Shown piece by piece: positions 37,673 through 46,060 of a stretch of 64,000 nucleotides of DNA; within the stretch, counting starts at the first letter, position 1; each line of letters begins with the position of its first letter. Location of the stretch: the NCBI RefSeq assembly GCF_010725885.1, contig NZ_AP022600.1, positions 2,046,001 to 2,110,000 on the forward strand, written 5' to 3'. The notes beneath the pieces are model-generated. The model made no database searches. It was not told the origin of the DNA and saw nothing but the letters and a program-made list of their open reading frames with translations. The stretch is from Mycolicibacterium tokaiense. Its GTDB lineage: Bacteria; Actinomycetota; Actinomycetes; Mycobacteriales; Mycobacteriaceae. Made by a program: the position numbers and the translations under genes.

Positions 37673-39055
37673 ATGGCTAGTGCAGGGGAACCAGGGGCGG
37701 ACACTGCTGCAGAGGCGGAGAAGCCCAAGAAGAAAGACCGCACGCACTGGCTCTACATCATGGTCCTGGTGGCCATCGTGGCCGGGATCATCGTCGGTCT
37801 GGCGTCGCCGGACACCGGGGCGTCGTTGGGCGTTCTCGGCACTCTGTTCGTCGCCTTGATCAAGATGATGATCAGCCCGGTCATCTTCTGCACCATCGTC
37901 TTGGGCATCGGGTCGGTGCGCAAGGCGGCCTCCGTCGGCAAGGTGGGTGGGCTGGCGCTGGGCTACTTCCTGGTGATGTCCACCTTCGCCCTGGCCATCG
38001 GCCTGTTGGTGGGCAACATCATCCATCCCGGTGACGGGCTGAACGCGACCGGTGATCCGGCTGCCGGTGCCGAGTTGGCCGCAGAGGCCGAAGGCGAAGG
38101 CGGGACCATGGAGTTCATCTCCGGGATCATCCCGACCTCACTGCTGAGCTCGCTCACCGAAGGCAATGTGCTGCAGACGTTGTTCGTGGCATTGCTGGTC
38201 GGATTTGCCGTGCAGGCCATGGGCCGCACCGGCGAGCCGCTGCTGCGCGGCATCGGGCTGTTGCAGAAGCTGGTCTTCCGCATCCTCGCCGGCATCCTGT
38301 GGCTGGCACCCATCGGTGCGTTCGGCGCCATCGCAAAAGTTGTGGGCGACACCGGTTTCCAAGCTGTTATCCAGATGGGCGTGCTGATGGGCGCCTTCTA
38401 CCTGACCTGTGTGGTGTTCGTCTTCGGCGTGCTCGGGGTGCTGATCCGGCTGATCGCCGGCCAGTCGATCTTCAAGCTGGCCCGCTATTTGGCCCGGGAG
38501 TACCTGCTGATCGTCGCCACGTCGTCCTCGGAGTCGGCGCTGCCGCGTCTGATCGCCAAGATGGAACACGCCGGCGTGCAGCCCACCACCGTCGGAATTG
38601 TTGTGCCGACCGGCTATTCGTTCAATCTGGACGGCACTGCGATCTACCTGACGATGGCGTCGCTGTTCATCGCCGACGCGCTCGGCGACCCGCTGACCAT
38701 CGGCGAACAGCTTTCGCTGCTGGTGTTCATGATCATCGCCTCCAAGGGTGCGGCCGGGGTCAGCGGTGCCGGACTGGCCACCCTGGCCGGCGGGCTGCAG
38801 GCCCACCGTCCCGAGCTGCTCGACGGCATCGGCCTGATTGTCGGCATCGACCGGTTCATGTCCGAAGCCCGCGCCCTGACCAACTTCTCGGGCAATGCCG
38901 TGGCCACCGTCCTGGTGGGTTCGTGGACCGACACGGTGGACAAGGACCGGCTGAGCAAGGTGCTCGACGGGGAGATCCCGTTCGACGAGCAGACGATGGT
39001 CGACGACGACTCCCACGACCGCAAGCCGGCCATGTCCGGCTCGGAGACGAGCTGA
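37673..39055 (+). CDS. dctA: C4-dicarboxylate symporter, DctA/DAACS family (copy 1)
   Basis: A 460-residue membrane transporter with about eight long helices and two re-entrant loops. Family motifs: LIKMMISPVIFCTIV, TSSSESALPRLIAKMEHAG (HP1) and YSFNLDGTAIYLTMA with the cation/substrate Asn and Asp in the last third. It moves succinate, fumarate or malate with Na+ or H+. GAGGAG precedes the ATG. It is a close paralogue of the protein at 42033; the two flank a CitAB-type system and a MarR gene. The gap to egtE is only 62 bases, so read-through from egt is possible. Confidence 0.9.
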   Translation: MASAGEPGADTAAEAEKPKKKDRTHWLYIMVLVAIVAGIIVGLASPDTGASLGVLGTLFVALIKMMISPVIFCTIVLGIGSVRKAASVGKVGGLALGYFLVMSTFALAIGLLVGNIIHPGDGLNATGDPAAGAELAAEAEGEGGTMEFISGIIPTSLLSSLTEGNVLQTLFVALLVGFAVQAMGRTGEPLLRGIGLLQKLVFRILAGILWLAPIGAFGAIAKVVGDTGFQAVIQMGVLMGAFYLTCVVFVFGVLGVLIRLIAGQSIFKLARYLAREYLLIVATSSSESALPRLIAKMEHAGVQPTTVGIVVPTGYSFNLDGTAIYLTMASLFIADALGDPLTIGEQLSLLVFMIIASKGAAGVSGAGLATLAGGLQAHRPELLDGIGLIVGIDRFMSEARALTNFSGNAVATVLVGSWTDTVDKDRLSKVLDGEIPFDEQTMVDDDSHDRKPAMSGSETS

Positions 39056-39076
39056 GTCAAGTGTCCCGCAACGGAT

Positions 39077-39520
39077 TCACTGCTCGCCGGTGATCTCGAG
39101 CTGGTGGTCGGCGACAGCCTGCAGGTTGTCCAGGAACTTCGTGTACTCGGCCTCGCCGAGGAGCGCGGCGTGGCGGTGGGTGATGTCGGCGAGGATGGCC
39201 TGCGACGCCCGCAGCAGCCGGCGCCCCTTCGCAGTGGGCACCACCAGCTTGGCGCGGCGGTCTTCGGGATCAGGTTTGCGGGTGACGTAACCGAGGCGCT
39301 CCAGATCGTCGACGATGTGACCCACCACCTGCTTGAGTTGGCCACACTTGCGGGCCAGTTCGGTGGCCCGGACGCCCTCGGGAGTCAGATACGCCAGCAC
39401 GGCGCCGTGGCGCGGACCGACGTTGGGGTAACCCGCCCGGTGCAGGCGGTCGAAGTGTTCGTTTTGCACCGCGAACATCACCTGCCCGGCGAGGGTGCCG
39501 AGGTCATGCCCATCTGTCAC
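39077..39520 (-). CDS. MarR family transcriptional regulator
   Basis: About 147 residues with a MarR winged helix: VGPRHGAVLAYLTPEGVRATELARKCG-type HTH over residues 38-64, then the wing GYVTRKPDPEDRRAKLVVPT with its conserved Asp-x-Arg-x-Lys. GTG 39520 is preferred because GGAGGC lies 4 bases upstream and a TACAGT -10 is at 39556-39551; GTG 39538 in the same frame is the longer option. It may control the nearby transporter genes or its own promoter (a GTGCAC palindrome overlaps the promoter). Ligand unknown. Confidence 0.82.
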   Translation of the reverse strand: MTDGHDLGTLAGQVMFAVQNEHFDRLHRAGYPNVGPRHGAVLAYLTPEGVRATELARKCGQLKQVVGHIVDDLERLGYVTRKPDPEDRRAKLVVPTAKGRRLLRASQAILADITHRHAALLGEAEYTKFLDNLQAVADHQLEITGEQ

Positions 39521-39564
39521 TGCCGCCTCCAATGTCACAGCATGGAGTGCACTGTATCGGGTGT

Positions 39565-40254
39565 CTAATTAAGCCGATACCGCACCTGCGGCCGGCCGGC
39601 CTTGCCGTACTCCGTCACCCGGGTGACCACACCGTCGTCGGCCAGCCGTTCCAGATATCGCCACGCCGTGACCCGCGAAATACCCAGCTGTGCAGCAGCT
39701 TCGGAGGCGTTCAGGCCGGTGGGTGCACCCCGGATCGCGGCGGTGACCAGGTCCAGAGTGTCCGCGGACACGCCCTTGGGGGTGGATGCCTTTTGGTCGG
39801 CGGTGCGCAGCGCATTGATGGCGCGATCGATCTCGTGCTGCCCGGCCGCGGCGCCGCCGGCACCGAGGGCCTCCCGGTATTGCTGATAGCGCTCCAGCTT
39901 GTCGCGAAAGGCCGCGAAGGTGAACGGTTTCAGCAGATAGAGCGCCACCCCGTGGGCCACCGCCGAGCGCACCACCTCGAGGTCCCGTTCCGAGGTGATG
40001 GCGATGATGTCCGGGGAGGGCCGGATACCGCTGAGTGCGGAGGCGACGTCGATACCGCTGGCATCAGGCAGCCCGATGTCCAGCAGCACCAGGTCGATCG
40101 GCGAATCGCCGGCAGCGGCGCCGGCCACGGTTCGCACCGCCGCGCTGCCGGTACCCACCACACCGTGCACCGCGAAGCCGGGCAGGCGATCGACGTAGGC
40201 CCGGTGCGCCTCCGCGATCAGTGGCTCGTCGTCGACGATGAGGACCCGGATCAC
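39565..40254 (-). CDS. CitB/DcuR-type response regulator
   Basis: A 229-residue regulator: receiver domain (VLIVDDEPLIAEAHRAYV, phospho-Asp in LVLLDIGLPD, Lys in YLLKPFTF), then a long helical linker and a C-terminal winged helix (GLNASEAAAQLGISRVTAWRYLERL). It is of the DcuR/DctR class that responds to citrate or C4-dicarboxylates. Start GTG 40254 overlaps the kinase stop (GTGA). Likely target: the dctA genes on either side. Confidence 0.9.
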   Translation of the reverse strand: MIRVLIVDDEPLIAEAHRAYVDRLPGFAVHGVVGTGSAAVRTVAGAAAGDSPIDLVLLDIGLPDASGIDVASALSGIRPSPDIIAITSERDLEVVRSAVAHGVALYLLKPFTFAAFRDKLERYQQYREALGAGGAAAGQHEIDRAINALRTADQKASTPKGVSADTLDLVTAAIRGAPTGLNASEAAAQLGISRVTAWRYLERLADDGVVTRVTEYGKAGRPQVRYRLN

Positions 40255-41918
40255 GCGCGCACCGTCGGGATGGTGGCGGTGATGACCGAACCGTAGGAGT
40301 TCTGCGAGGTGATGGTGCCGCCGTGCGCGGCGATCACCTGCCACACCAGGGCAAGGCCCAGGCCGCGATCCCCGGATTTGGTGGAATGGCCCCGCATCCG
40401 GGCCTGCTCGAAGGCGTCCGGCGTCATACCCGGTCCGCTGTCGGCGACGCTGACCGTCAGCGAGTCCGACGTTCCGCGTACGGTCACCTCGACCCAGCTG
40501 GGTTCGGCCACTCTTGCGGCTTCAATCGCGTTGTCGACGAGATTGCCCACCAGCGTGACCAATTCGCCCTGGGTGAGGCCGATGTTGTCCGGATCGTCGA
40601 GCAGTGACTCCTCGGTGACCGTCAGCTCGACCCCGCTGTCGCGGGCCTGGCTGATCTTGCCCAGCAGTAGCGCCGCCAGCGCCGGCTCGGCGACGGTGGC
40701 CATCAACCGGTCGATGAGGTGCTGCGAGACGGCCAACTCGGCGGTGGCGAACGCGACGGCCTGTTCGGCGCGGCCCAACTCCACCATGGTGATGACCGTG
40801 TGCAGGCGGTTGTCCGCCTCGTGCGCGCGGGAGCGCAGTGATTCGGTGAACTGCGTCAGTGAGCTCAACTCGCCGGACACCCGCTGCAGGTCGGTGCGAT
40901 CACGCAGCGTCATGACCGTGCCGACCTTGCGGTTCTCCCACTGCACCGGTTGCTGGTTGACCAGCAGCACCCGGTCGGCGGTCACGTGGGTCTCGTCGGT
41001 CAGCGTCTCGTCTCCCGAGGTGCCCAGCGAGCCCGGCAGCCCGGCGCGCGTCACCGGCCCCTCGGGAAGTGAAAGCAGCCGTCGCGCTTCGTCGTTGACC
41101 ACCTCGGCGCGGCCGTCGGCGTTGAACACCAGCAGACCTTCCCCGATGGCGTGCAGCACTGCCTCCCGCTGCTCGTACAGCGCGGACAGATCGCCGAACG
41201 ACAGTCCCAGCGTGCGTCGCCGCAACCGTCGCTCCAACAAGTAGGCCCCGGTCAGCGCCATCACCAGCGCGACCCCCAACGCCAACCCGATGGCCGGCAA
41301 GGTGGCCATCACGCTCTGGGAAACCTTGGTGCGGGTGACGCCCGCAGAGACCAGGCCGACGATGGTTCCGGAATCGTCGCGCACCGGCGCCACCGCCCGG
41401 ATGGACGGGCCGAGGGTGCCCGGGTAGGTCTCGGTGAACGTCGTCCCGGCCAGCGCCCGGTCGATGTTGCCGGTGAACTGGCCGCCGATGCGGTTGACGT
41501 CGGTGTGGGTGAAGCGGGTGCGATCCGGTGCCATCACCACGATGAAATCCGCCCCGGTGGCCTTGCGGATGGCCTCGGTCTGCGGTTGCAGGATGGCCGT
41601 GGGATCGGGCGACTCGATGGCTTCGGCGGTGGAGCGCATCAACGCCACCGACTCGGTGATCGCGATGACCTTCTGCGTCGTCAGCTCGTCGGCGTCGCGC
41701 CGGGCGTCCAGCACGGCGACCCCGCCCGCGCCCAGGATGAGGATCAACAGCAGAGCCAACTGCCACCGGAAGAGCTCCCGGGCGACACTGCGGGACGACG
41801 AAGCCGGCGAGGTACGAGGCGGGTGAGGAGTCACGCCATCGACACTGCGGGACGACGAAGCCGGCGAGGTACGAGGCGGGTGAGGAGTCACGCCATCGAC
41901 ACTGCGGTCCGTTGTCAT
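40251..41918 (-). CDS. CitA/DcuS-type sensor histidine kinase
   Basis: A 555-residue kinase. Residues 1-45 are a cytosolic tail made of two identical 19-residue units (RSVDGVTPHPPRTSPASSS). Then TM1 (LALLLILILGAGGVAVL), a periplasmic PAS-like CitAP domain (about 75-210), TM2 (GLALGVALVMALTGAYLL), a cytosolic PAS domain, an H box with the phospho-His in RSRAHEADNRLH, and a HATPase_c domain (NLVDNAIEAAR, ADSGPGM, GLGLALVW). The periplasmic fold and H box are those of citrate/dicarboxylate sensors. It is coupled to the response regulator and divergent from dctA copy 2. Confidence 0.9.
   Translation of the reverse strand: MTTDRSVDGVTPHPPRTSPASSSRSVDGVTPHPPRTSPASSSRSVARELFRWQLALLLILILGAGGVAVLDARRDADELTTQKVIAITESVALMRSTAEAIESPDPTAILQPQTEAIRKATGADFIVVMAPDRTRFTHTDVNRIGGQFTGNIDRALAGTTFTETYPGTLGPSIRAVAPVRDDSGTIVGLVSAGVTRTKVSQSVMATLPAIGLALGVALVMALTGAYLLERRLRRRTLGLSFGDLSALYEQREAVLHAIGEGLLVFNADGRAEVVNDEARRLLSLPEGPVTRAGLPGSLGTSGDETLTDETHVTADRVLLVNQQPVQWENRKVGTVMTLRDRTDLQRVSGELSSLTQFTESLRSRAHEADNRLHTVITMVELGRAEQAVAFATAELAVSQHLIDRLMATVAEPALAALLLGKISQARDSGVELTVTEESLLDDPDNIGLTQGELVTLVGNLVDNAIEAARVAEPSWVEVTVRGTSDSLTVSVADSGPGMTPDAFEQARMRGHSTKSGDRGLGLALVWQVIAAHGGTITSQNSYGSVITATIPTVRA
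41783..41907. repeat. 57-bp in-frame tandem duplication at the kinase N-terminus
   Basis: Bases 41783-41839 and 41840-41896 are identical and the first 11 bases of a third copy follow. The unit runs from CGACACTGCGGGACGACG to GGAGTCACGCCAT. At 57 bp (19 codons) it keeps the frame. It contains CGAGGCGGGTGAGG, which matches 13 of 14 bases of CGAGGCGGGCGAGG in the 60-bp repeat at 4681. Confidence 0.95.
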
Positions 41919-41963
41919 CGTGACGACCTTATTTCCTGCGAACTGAAATCAATGAACTTATTG

Positions 41964-41977
41964 GTGACTTGAGTCAC
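41964..41977. promoter_or_regulatory. Palindrome in the kinase-dctA intergenic region
   Basis: GTGACT-TG-AGTCAC is a perfect 14-bp palindrome, 56 bases before the ATG of dctA copy 2 and 46 before the kinase start. The surrounding stretch 41930-41965 is clearly AT-richer than the rest of the window, as expected for a promoter. It is a candidate binding site of the adjacent response regulator. Confidence 0.5.
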
Positions 41978-42032
41978 GGCGGGGCTGACAGTGATCTGCA
42001 GCAAGTGACCCCCAACACACAGGAGTGCAGAC

Positions 42033-43385
42033 ATGGCTGACACCGCCACCGCACCTCCGCGGAAACGCGACCGTACCCATTGGCTCTACATCGGCGTCAT
42101 CATCGCGGTGCTCGGCGGCATCGTCGTCGGCCTCGTCTCGCCGGACACCGGCTCCGAACTGGGCGTGCTCGGCACCATGTTCGTCAGCCTGATCAAGATG
42201 ATGATCAGCCCGGTCATCTTCTGCACCATCGTCTTGGGCATCGGCTCGGTCCGCAAAGCAGCTTCCGTCGGCAAGGTCGGCGGTATGGCGCTGGGTTACT
42301 TCCTGGCGATGTCCACCGCTGCACTGGCCATCGGCCTGGTGGTCGGCAACCTGATCAGCCCCGGAACCGGGCTGAATGTCGCCGCTGACCCGGCGGCAGG
42401 CGCCGAACTGGCCGAGAAGGCCGAAGGCGCCGGCGGCACCATGGAGTTCATCTCGGGCATCATCCCGACCTCGCTGCTGAGCTCGTTGACCGAGGGCAGC
42501 GTGCTGCAGACCCTGTTCGTCGCGCTGCTGGTGGGCTTCGGCCTGCAGGCCATGGGCGAGGCCGGTGAGCCGATCCTGCGTGCAATCGGTCTGATCCAGA
42601 AGCTGGTCTTCCGCATCCTGGCGGGCATCCTGTGGCTGGCCCCGATCGGTGCCTTCGGTGCCATTGCCAAGGTGGTCGGCGACACCGGTTTCGCCGCGGT
42701 GGTGCAGCTCGGTGTGCTGATGGGTGCGTTCTACCTGACGTGCACGATCTTCGTCTTCGGTGTCCTGGGCGGACTGATGCGCATGGTGTCCGGCATCTCG
42801 ATCTTCAAGCTGGTTCGGTACCTGGCCCGGGAGTACCTGCTGATCGTCGCCACGTCATCCTCGGAGTCGGCGCTGCCGCGTCTGATCGCCAAGATGGAGC
42901 ACGCCGGCGTGCAGCCCACCACCGTCGGAATCGTTGTGCCGACCGGCTATTCGTTCAACCTGGACGGCACCGCGATCTACCTGACGATGGCGTCGCTGTT
43001 CATCGCCGACGCAATGGGCAACCCGCTGTCGATCCCCGAGCAGCTCAGCTTGCTGCTGTTCATGATCATCGCCTCCAAGGGTGCGGCCGGCGTCAGCGGT
43101 GCCGGGCTGGCCACCCTGGCCGGCGGCCTGCAGAGCCACCGTCCCGAGCTGCTCGACGGCATCGGCCTGATCGTCGGCATCGACCGGTTCATGTCCGAGG
43201 CGCGCGCCGTCACCAACTTCTCGGGTAACGCGGTTGCCACCATCCTGATCGGCACCTGGACCAAGACGTTGGACAAGGCCCGGATCAACGACGTGCTCGA
43301 CGGCAAGGCCCCGTTCGACGAGCAGACCATGGTCGACGACCATCCGGCACCCGCCGACTCCAAGAAGGAGGCCGTCGGCGTCTGA
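42033..43385 (+). CDS. dctA: C4-dicarboxylate symporter, DctA/DAACS family (copy 2)
   Basis: A 450-residue DAACS transporter almost identical in its core to copy 1 at 37673, including long blocks of the same nucleotides around HP1 and the NLDGTAIYLTMA motif. The N-terminus (KRDRTHWLYIGVIIAV) and C-terminal tail (DKARINDVLDGKAPF) differ more. AGGAG lies 8 bases before the ATG. It is divergent from the sensor kinase across a palindrome-bearing region, so it is the more likely direct target of that system. A strong terminator follows at 43399. Confidence 0.9.
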   Translation: MADTATAPPRKRDRTHWLYIGVIIAVLGGIVVGLVSPDTGSELGVLGTMFVSLIKMMISPVIFCTIVLGIGSVRKAASVGKVGGMALGYFLAMSTAALAIGLVVGNLISPGTGLNVAADPAAGAELAEKAEGAGGTMEFISGIIPTSLLSSLTEGSVLQTLFVALLVGFGLQAMGEAGEPILRAIGLIQKLVFRILAGILWLAPIGAFGAIAKVVGDTGFAAVVQLGVLMGAFYLTCTIFVFGVLGGLMRMVSGISIFKLVRYLAREYLLIVATSSSESALPRLIAKMEHAGVQPTTVGIVVPTGYSFNLDGTAIYLTMASLFIADAMGNPLSIPEQLSLLLFMIIASKGAAGVSGAGLATLAGGLQSHRPELLDGIGLIVGIDRFMSEARAVTNFSGNAVATILIGTWTKTLDKARINDVLDGKAPFDEQTMVDDHPAPADSKKEAVGV

Positions 43386-43398
43386 CGGCCCACGAGCA

Positions 43399-43441
43399 AC
43401 CGAGCGCCGGTCCGAAATGGACCGGCGCTCGGTCATTTTTT
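43399..43441 (+). terminator. Rho-independent terminator after dctA copy 2
   Basis: A 15-bp perfect stem (43399-43413 with 43419-43433; ACCGAGCGCCGGTCC arm) with a 5-base loop is followed by CA and six T. One of the clearest intrinsic terminators in the window. Confidence 0.85.
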
Positions 43442-43461
43442 CCCGGTGCCCCCGTTCTCCC

Positions 43462-43523
43462 GGCACACATGTGTGCCCAGCTGCGGTGCCACGGCGTGTC
43501 GCTCGGTAAATCGCACATATGTG
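43462..43523. promoter_or_regulatory. Pair of CACA(N)TGTG palindromes upstream of mno
   Basis: GGCACACATGTGTGCC (43462-43477) is a perfect 16-bp palindrome and CACATATGTG (43514-43523) a perfect 10-bp one; centres are 49 bp apart, close to a whole number of helical turns. They are upstream of mno in the 290-base gap and may be a double operator. Confidence 0.45.
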
Positions 43524-43555
43524 GCCCGCACCTGCCCGATCGGGTAGGTGCGGGC
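43524..43555. promoter_or_regulatory. 32-bp near-perfect palindrome upstream of mno
   Basis: Arms GCCCGCACCT and AGGTGCGGGC flank GCCCGATCGGGT; only one base pair (G/T) breaks the symmetry. As RNA it would fold as a hairpin with one G-U pair, but no U-run follows. The core CCTACCCGATCGG (minus strand) recurs exactly before mftM at 51824-51836. The remaining 120 bases to the mno start hold nothing else that I recognise. Confidence 0.55.
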
Positions 43556-43676
43556 CTGCCCGGTCGAGCTGAAAATCACTGCCGTGGGACGGGTTTGCAC
43601 CCGTAACTGTTCCGCAGATCACAGTGCGTCGCGGACTCTGGTGGCCGACACCGGAGAGAACCGAGAGGACGCACCG

Positions 43677-44969
43677 ATGAAGGTCGAGGATCTGCTCAAG
43701 CCGTTCCCCATCAAGGAGTTCCACCCCTTCCCCCGCGCCATGATGGGGCCCGGCGCCCACGAGATGGTGGGCCCGGAGGCGTTGAAGATGGGCTTCAAGC
43801 GCACCCTGCTGATGAGCTCGGGACTGCGCGGCACGGACATCGTGCACAACATGGCCGAATCGTTGAAGTGGCACGGCCTGGAGGTGGTGGTCTACGACCA
43901 GGTGGAGTCCAATCCCAAGGACTACAACGTCATGGACTCGGTGAAGCTCTACCAGGAGAACGAGTGCGACAGCTTCATCTCCATCGGTGGCGGCTCCACC
44001 CACGACGCCTGCAAGGGTGCCCGCATCTCGGTGGCCCACGACGGTCGTAACGTCAACGACTTCGAGGGCTTCAACATGAGCGAGAACCCGAAGAACCCGC
44101 CGCACATCGCGATCTCCACCACCGCGGGCACCGGTTCGGAGACCTCCTGGGCCTACGTCATCACCGACACCACCACCGACCCGGGCAACCCGCACAAGTA
44201 CGTGGCCTTCGACGACGCGTGCGTGGCCACCCTGGCCGTCGACGACCCGGTGCTCTACTACGACTGCCCCGTCGACTACACCGCCCAGTGCGGATTCGAC
44301 GTGCTGGCCCATGCCTCGGAGCCGTATGTCTCCCGGCTGAATTTCGAACCGTCGCTGGGCAACGCCATCCGTGCGATCAAGCTGACCGCAGAGAACCTGC
44401 GCGAAGCCACCTGGAACGGGCAGGACCTGGCCGGCCGCCAGGGCATGATGTACGCGCAATACATTGCCGCACAGGCCTTCAACTCCGGCGGCCTGGGCAT
44501 CATCCACTCCATCAGCCACGCCGTGTCCGCGTTCTACGACACCCACCACGGCCTCAACAACGCGATCGCGCTGCCGCGGGTGTGGGCGTTCAACATGCCG
44601 GTGGCCTACAAGCGGTTCGCCGACATCGCGGTGGCCATGGGCGTGGACACCTACGGCATGACCGACGTCCAGGCGGCCGACGCCGCGTTGGCGGCCGCCA
44701 TCCGGCTGCTGCGCGACGTCAACATCATCGAGCGCTTCGTCGACGTCAAGCAGGACAGCTACTCCAAGAACCGGCTGGGCCAGGGCCCCACCGAGTTCTA
44801 CAAGAACGCGCCGCAGATCTTGGGCGACAAGGCCGACGTCGACCGCATCACCAACCACGTCCTCGGTGACGCGTGCACCCCCGGCAACGCCAAGGAATGC
44901 ACGTTCGACACCGTCCGCCCCGTCGTCGAGCACTGCATGAACGGCGACCTGGACGAGTTGCTGCCCTGA
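43677..44969 (+). CDS. mno: NDMA-dependent methanol dehydrogenase (mycofactocin-linked)
   Basis: A 430-residue group III iron alcohol dehydrogenase of the Mno/Mdo type, which keeps NAD(H) tightly bound and passes electrons to mycofactocin (or the artificial acceptor NDMA). Start MKVEDLLKPFPIKEFHPFPR matches the family. Motifs: SIGGGSTHDACKGA (nucleotide), STTAGTGSETSWAYV, metal-site residues in GFDVLAHASEPYV and IIHSISHAVSAFYDTHHG. It oxidises methanol and other short alcohols and is known from M. smegmatis. It is the first gene of a cluster with moxR, VWA, a second alcohol dehydrogenase and mnoSR. Confidence 0.9.
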   Translation: MKVEDLLKPFPIKEFHPFPRAMMGPGAHEMVGPEALKMGFKRTLLMSSGLRGTDIVHNMAESLKWHGLEVVVYDQVESNPKDYNVMDSVKLYQENECDSFISIGGGSTHDACKGARISVAHDGRNVNDFEGFNMSENPKNPPHIAISTTAGTGSETSWAYVITDTTTDPGNPHKYVAFDDACVATLAVDDPVLYYDCPVDYTAQCGFDVLAHASEPYVSRLNFEPSLGNAIRAIKLTAENLREATWNGQDLAGRQGMMYAQYIAAQAFNSGGLGIIHSISHAVSAFYDTHHGLNNAIALPRVWAFNMPVAYKRFADIAVAMGVDTYGMTDVQAADAALAAAIRLLRDVNIIERFVDVKQDSYSKNRLGQGPTEFYKNAPQILGDKADVDRITNHVLGDACTPGNAKECTFDTVRPVVEHCMNGDLDELLP

Positions 44970-46060
44970 TGTTCGCGTCGGTCGACGAGGTACGCGAGGC
45001 GCTCGCCGGGCAGGGCTACATCGCCGACGAGCGGCTGGCGACCACGGTGTTCCTGCAGACCCGGCTGGACAAACCCCTCCTGATCGAGGGTCCGGCGGGG
45101 GTGGGCAAAACCGAACTGGCCAAGGTCCTGGCGGCAGCCACCGGGCGGCGGCTGCTGCGCTTGCAGTGTTACGAGGGTCAGGACGAAACCAAGGCGCTCT
45201 ACGAGTGGGACTACGGCAAGCAACTGCTGTACACCCAGATCCTCAAGGAGAAGATCGGCCAGCTGGTGGAAGACGCTGCGACGCTGGAGGAGTCGGTGGA
45301 GCGGATCAGCAGCCAGGAGAGTGTGTTCTTCTCCGATCGCTTCCTGGCCGCCCGCCCACTGCTGGAGGCTGTGCGGTCAGAGGAACCCGTGGTGTTGCTG
45401 ATCGACGAGATCGACCGCGCCGACGAGGCATTGGAGGCGGTGCTGCTGGAACTGCTGGGTGAATACCAGGTCTCGGTTCCCGAGGTGGGTACCTTCACCG
45501 CGCGGCATGCGCCCTATGTGGTTCTGACGTCGAACAACACCCGGGATCTGGCGGCCGCGTTGAAGCGCCGCTGCCTGCATCTGTTCCTCGATTACCCGGC
45601 GGCGCAACGGGAACTGGAGATCGTGCGGTCCAAGCAGACCGGCCTGACCGAAGCGTTGGCCGCGCAGCTGGTGGAGGTGGTGCGCGGCCTGCGGGAGCTG
45701 GATCTGCGCAAGTCGCCGAGCATCTCCGAAACCATCGACTGGGCCCGCACGCTCGCGGTGCTGGGGGTCGACGAACTCAACGCCGCGGTGCTGGCCGACA
45801 CCGTGTCGGTGGTGGTCAAGTACGACAAGGACGTCCGTAAGGCACTCGACGCCCTGCCGAAGCTGGTGGACCCGAATGCGACCGTGCCCGAGACCGGGCA
45901 TCACCACCACTCCCACAACGGCCACCACCACCATCACGACCACCACGATGAACCCGACGGCAAGGAGGTCCGGGAAGCCAAGGACCAGCCGGGGCGGTTC
46001 ACCGACGGCTACTACGGCACACCGAAAACTGCTGCGCTGGGCCGACGCAGGCCGTTCTGA
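44969..46060 (+). CDS. MoxR-type AAA+ ATPase with His-rich tail
   Basis: A 363-residue AAA+ ATPase: Walker A EGPAGVGKTELAKVL, Walker B VLLIDEIDRADEA, sensor LTSNNTRDL, arginine finger region LKRRCLHLFLDYP. MoxR ATPases work with VWA proteins to mature or activate metalloenzymes. The tail from about residue 312 has HHHHSHNGHHHHHDHH, which could hold or hand over metal ions. ATG 44969 shares its A with the mno stop, and the stop is shared with the VWA gene, so mno-moxR-vwa are coupled. Role in activating Mno or the adjacent dehydrogenase is inference. Confidence 0.88.
   Translation: MFASVDEVREALAGQGYIADERLATTVFLQTRLDKPLLIEGPAGVGKTELAKVLAAATGRRLLRLQCYEGQDETKALYEWDYGKQLLYTQILKEKIGQLVEDAATLEESVERISSQESVFFSDRFLAARPLLEAVRSEEPVVLLIDEIDRADEALEAVLLELLGEYQVSVPEVGTFTARHAPYVVLTSNNTRDLAAALKRRCLHLFLDYPAAQRELEIVRSKQTGLTEALAAQLVEVVRGLRELDLRKSPSISETIDWARTLAVLGVDELNAAVLADTVSVVVKYDKDVRKALDALPKLVDPNATVPETGHHHHSHNGHHHHHDHHDEPDGKEVREAKDQPGRFTDGYYGTPKTAALGRRRPF

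Noticed and set aside
42855..44933. Long antisense open frame (about 690 codons) opposite dctA copy 2 and mno
   Set aside because: It runs against two clearly recognisable genes and has the low-complexity His/Gln/Val/Asp make-up typical of antisense frames in high-GC DNA.
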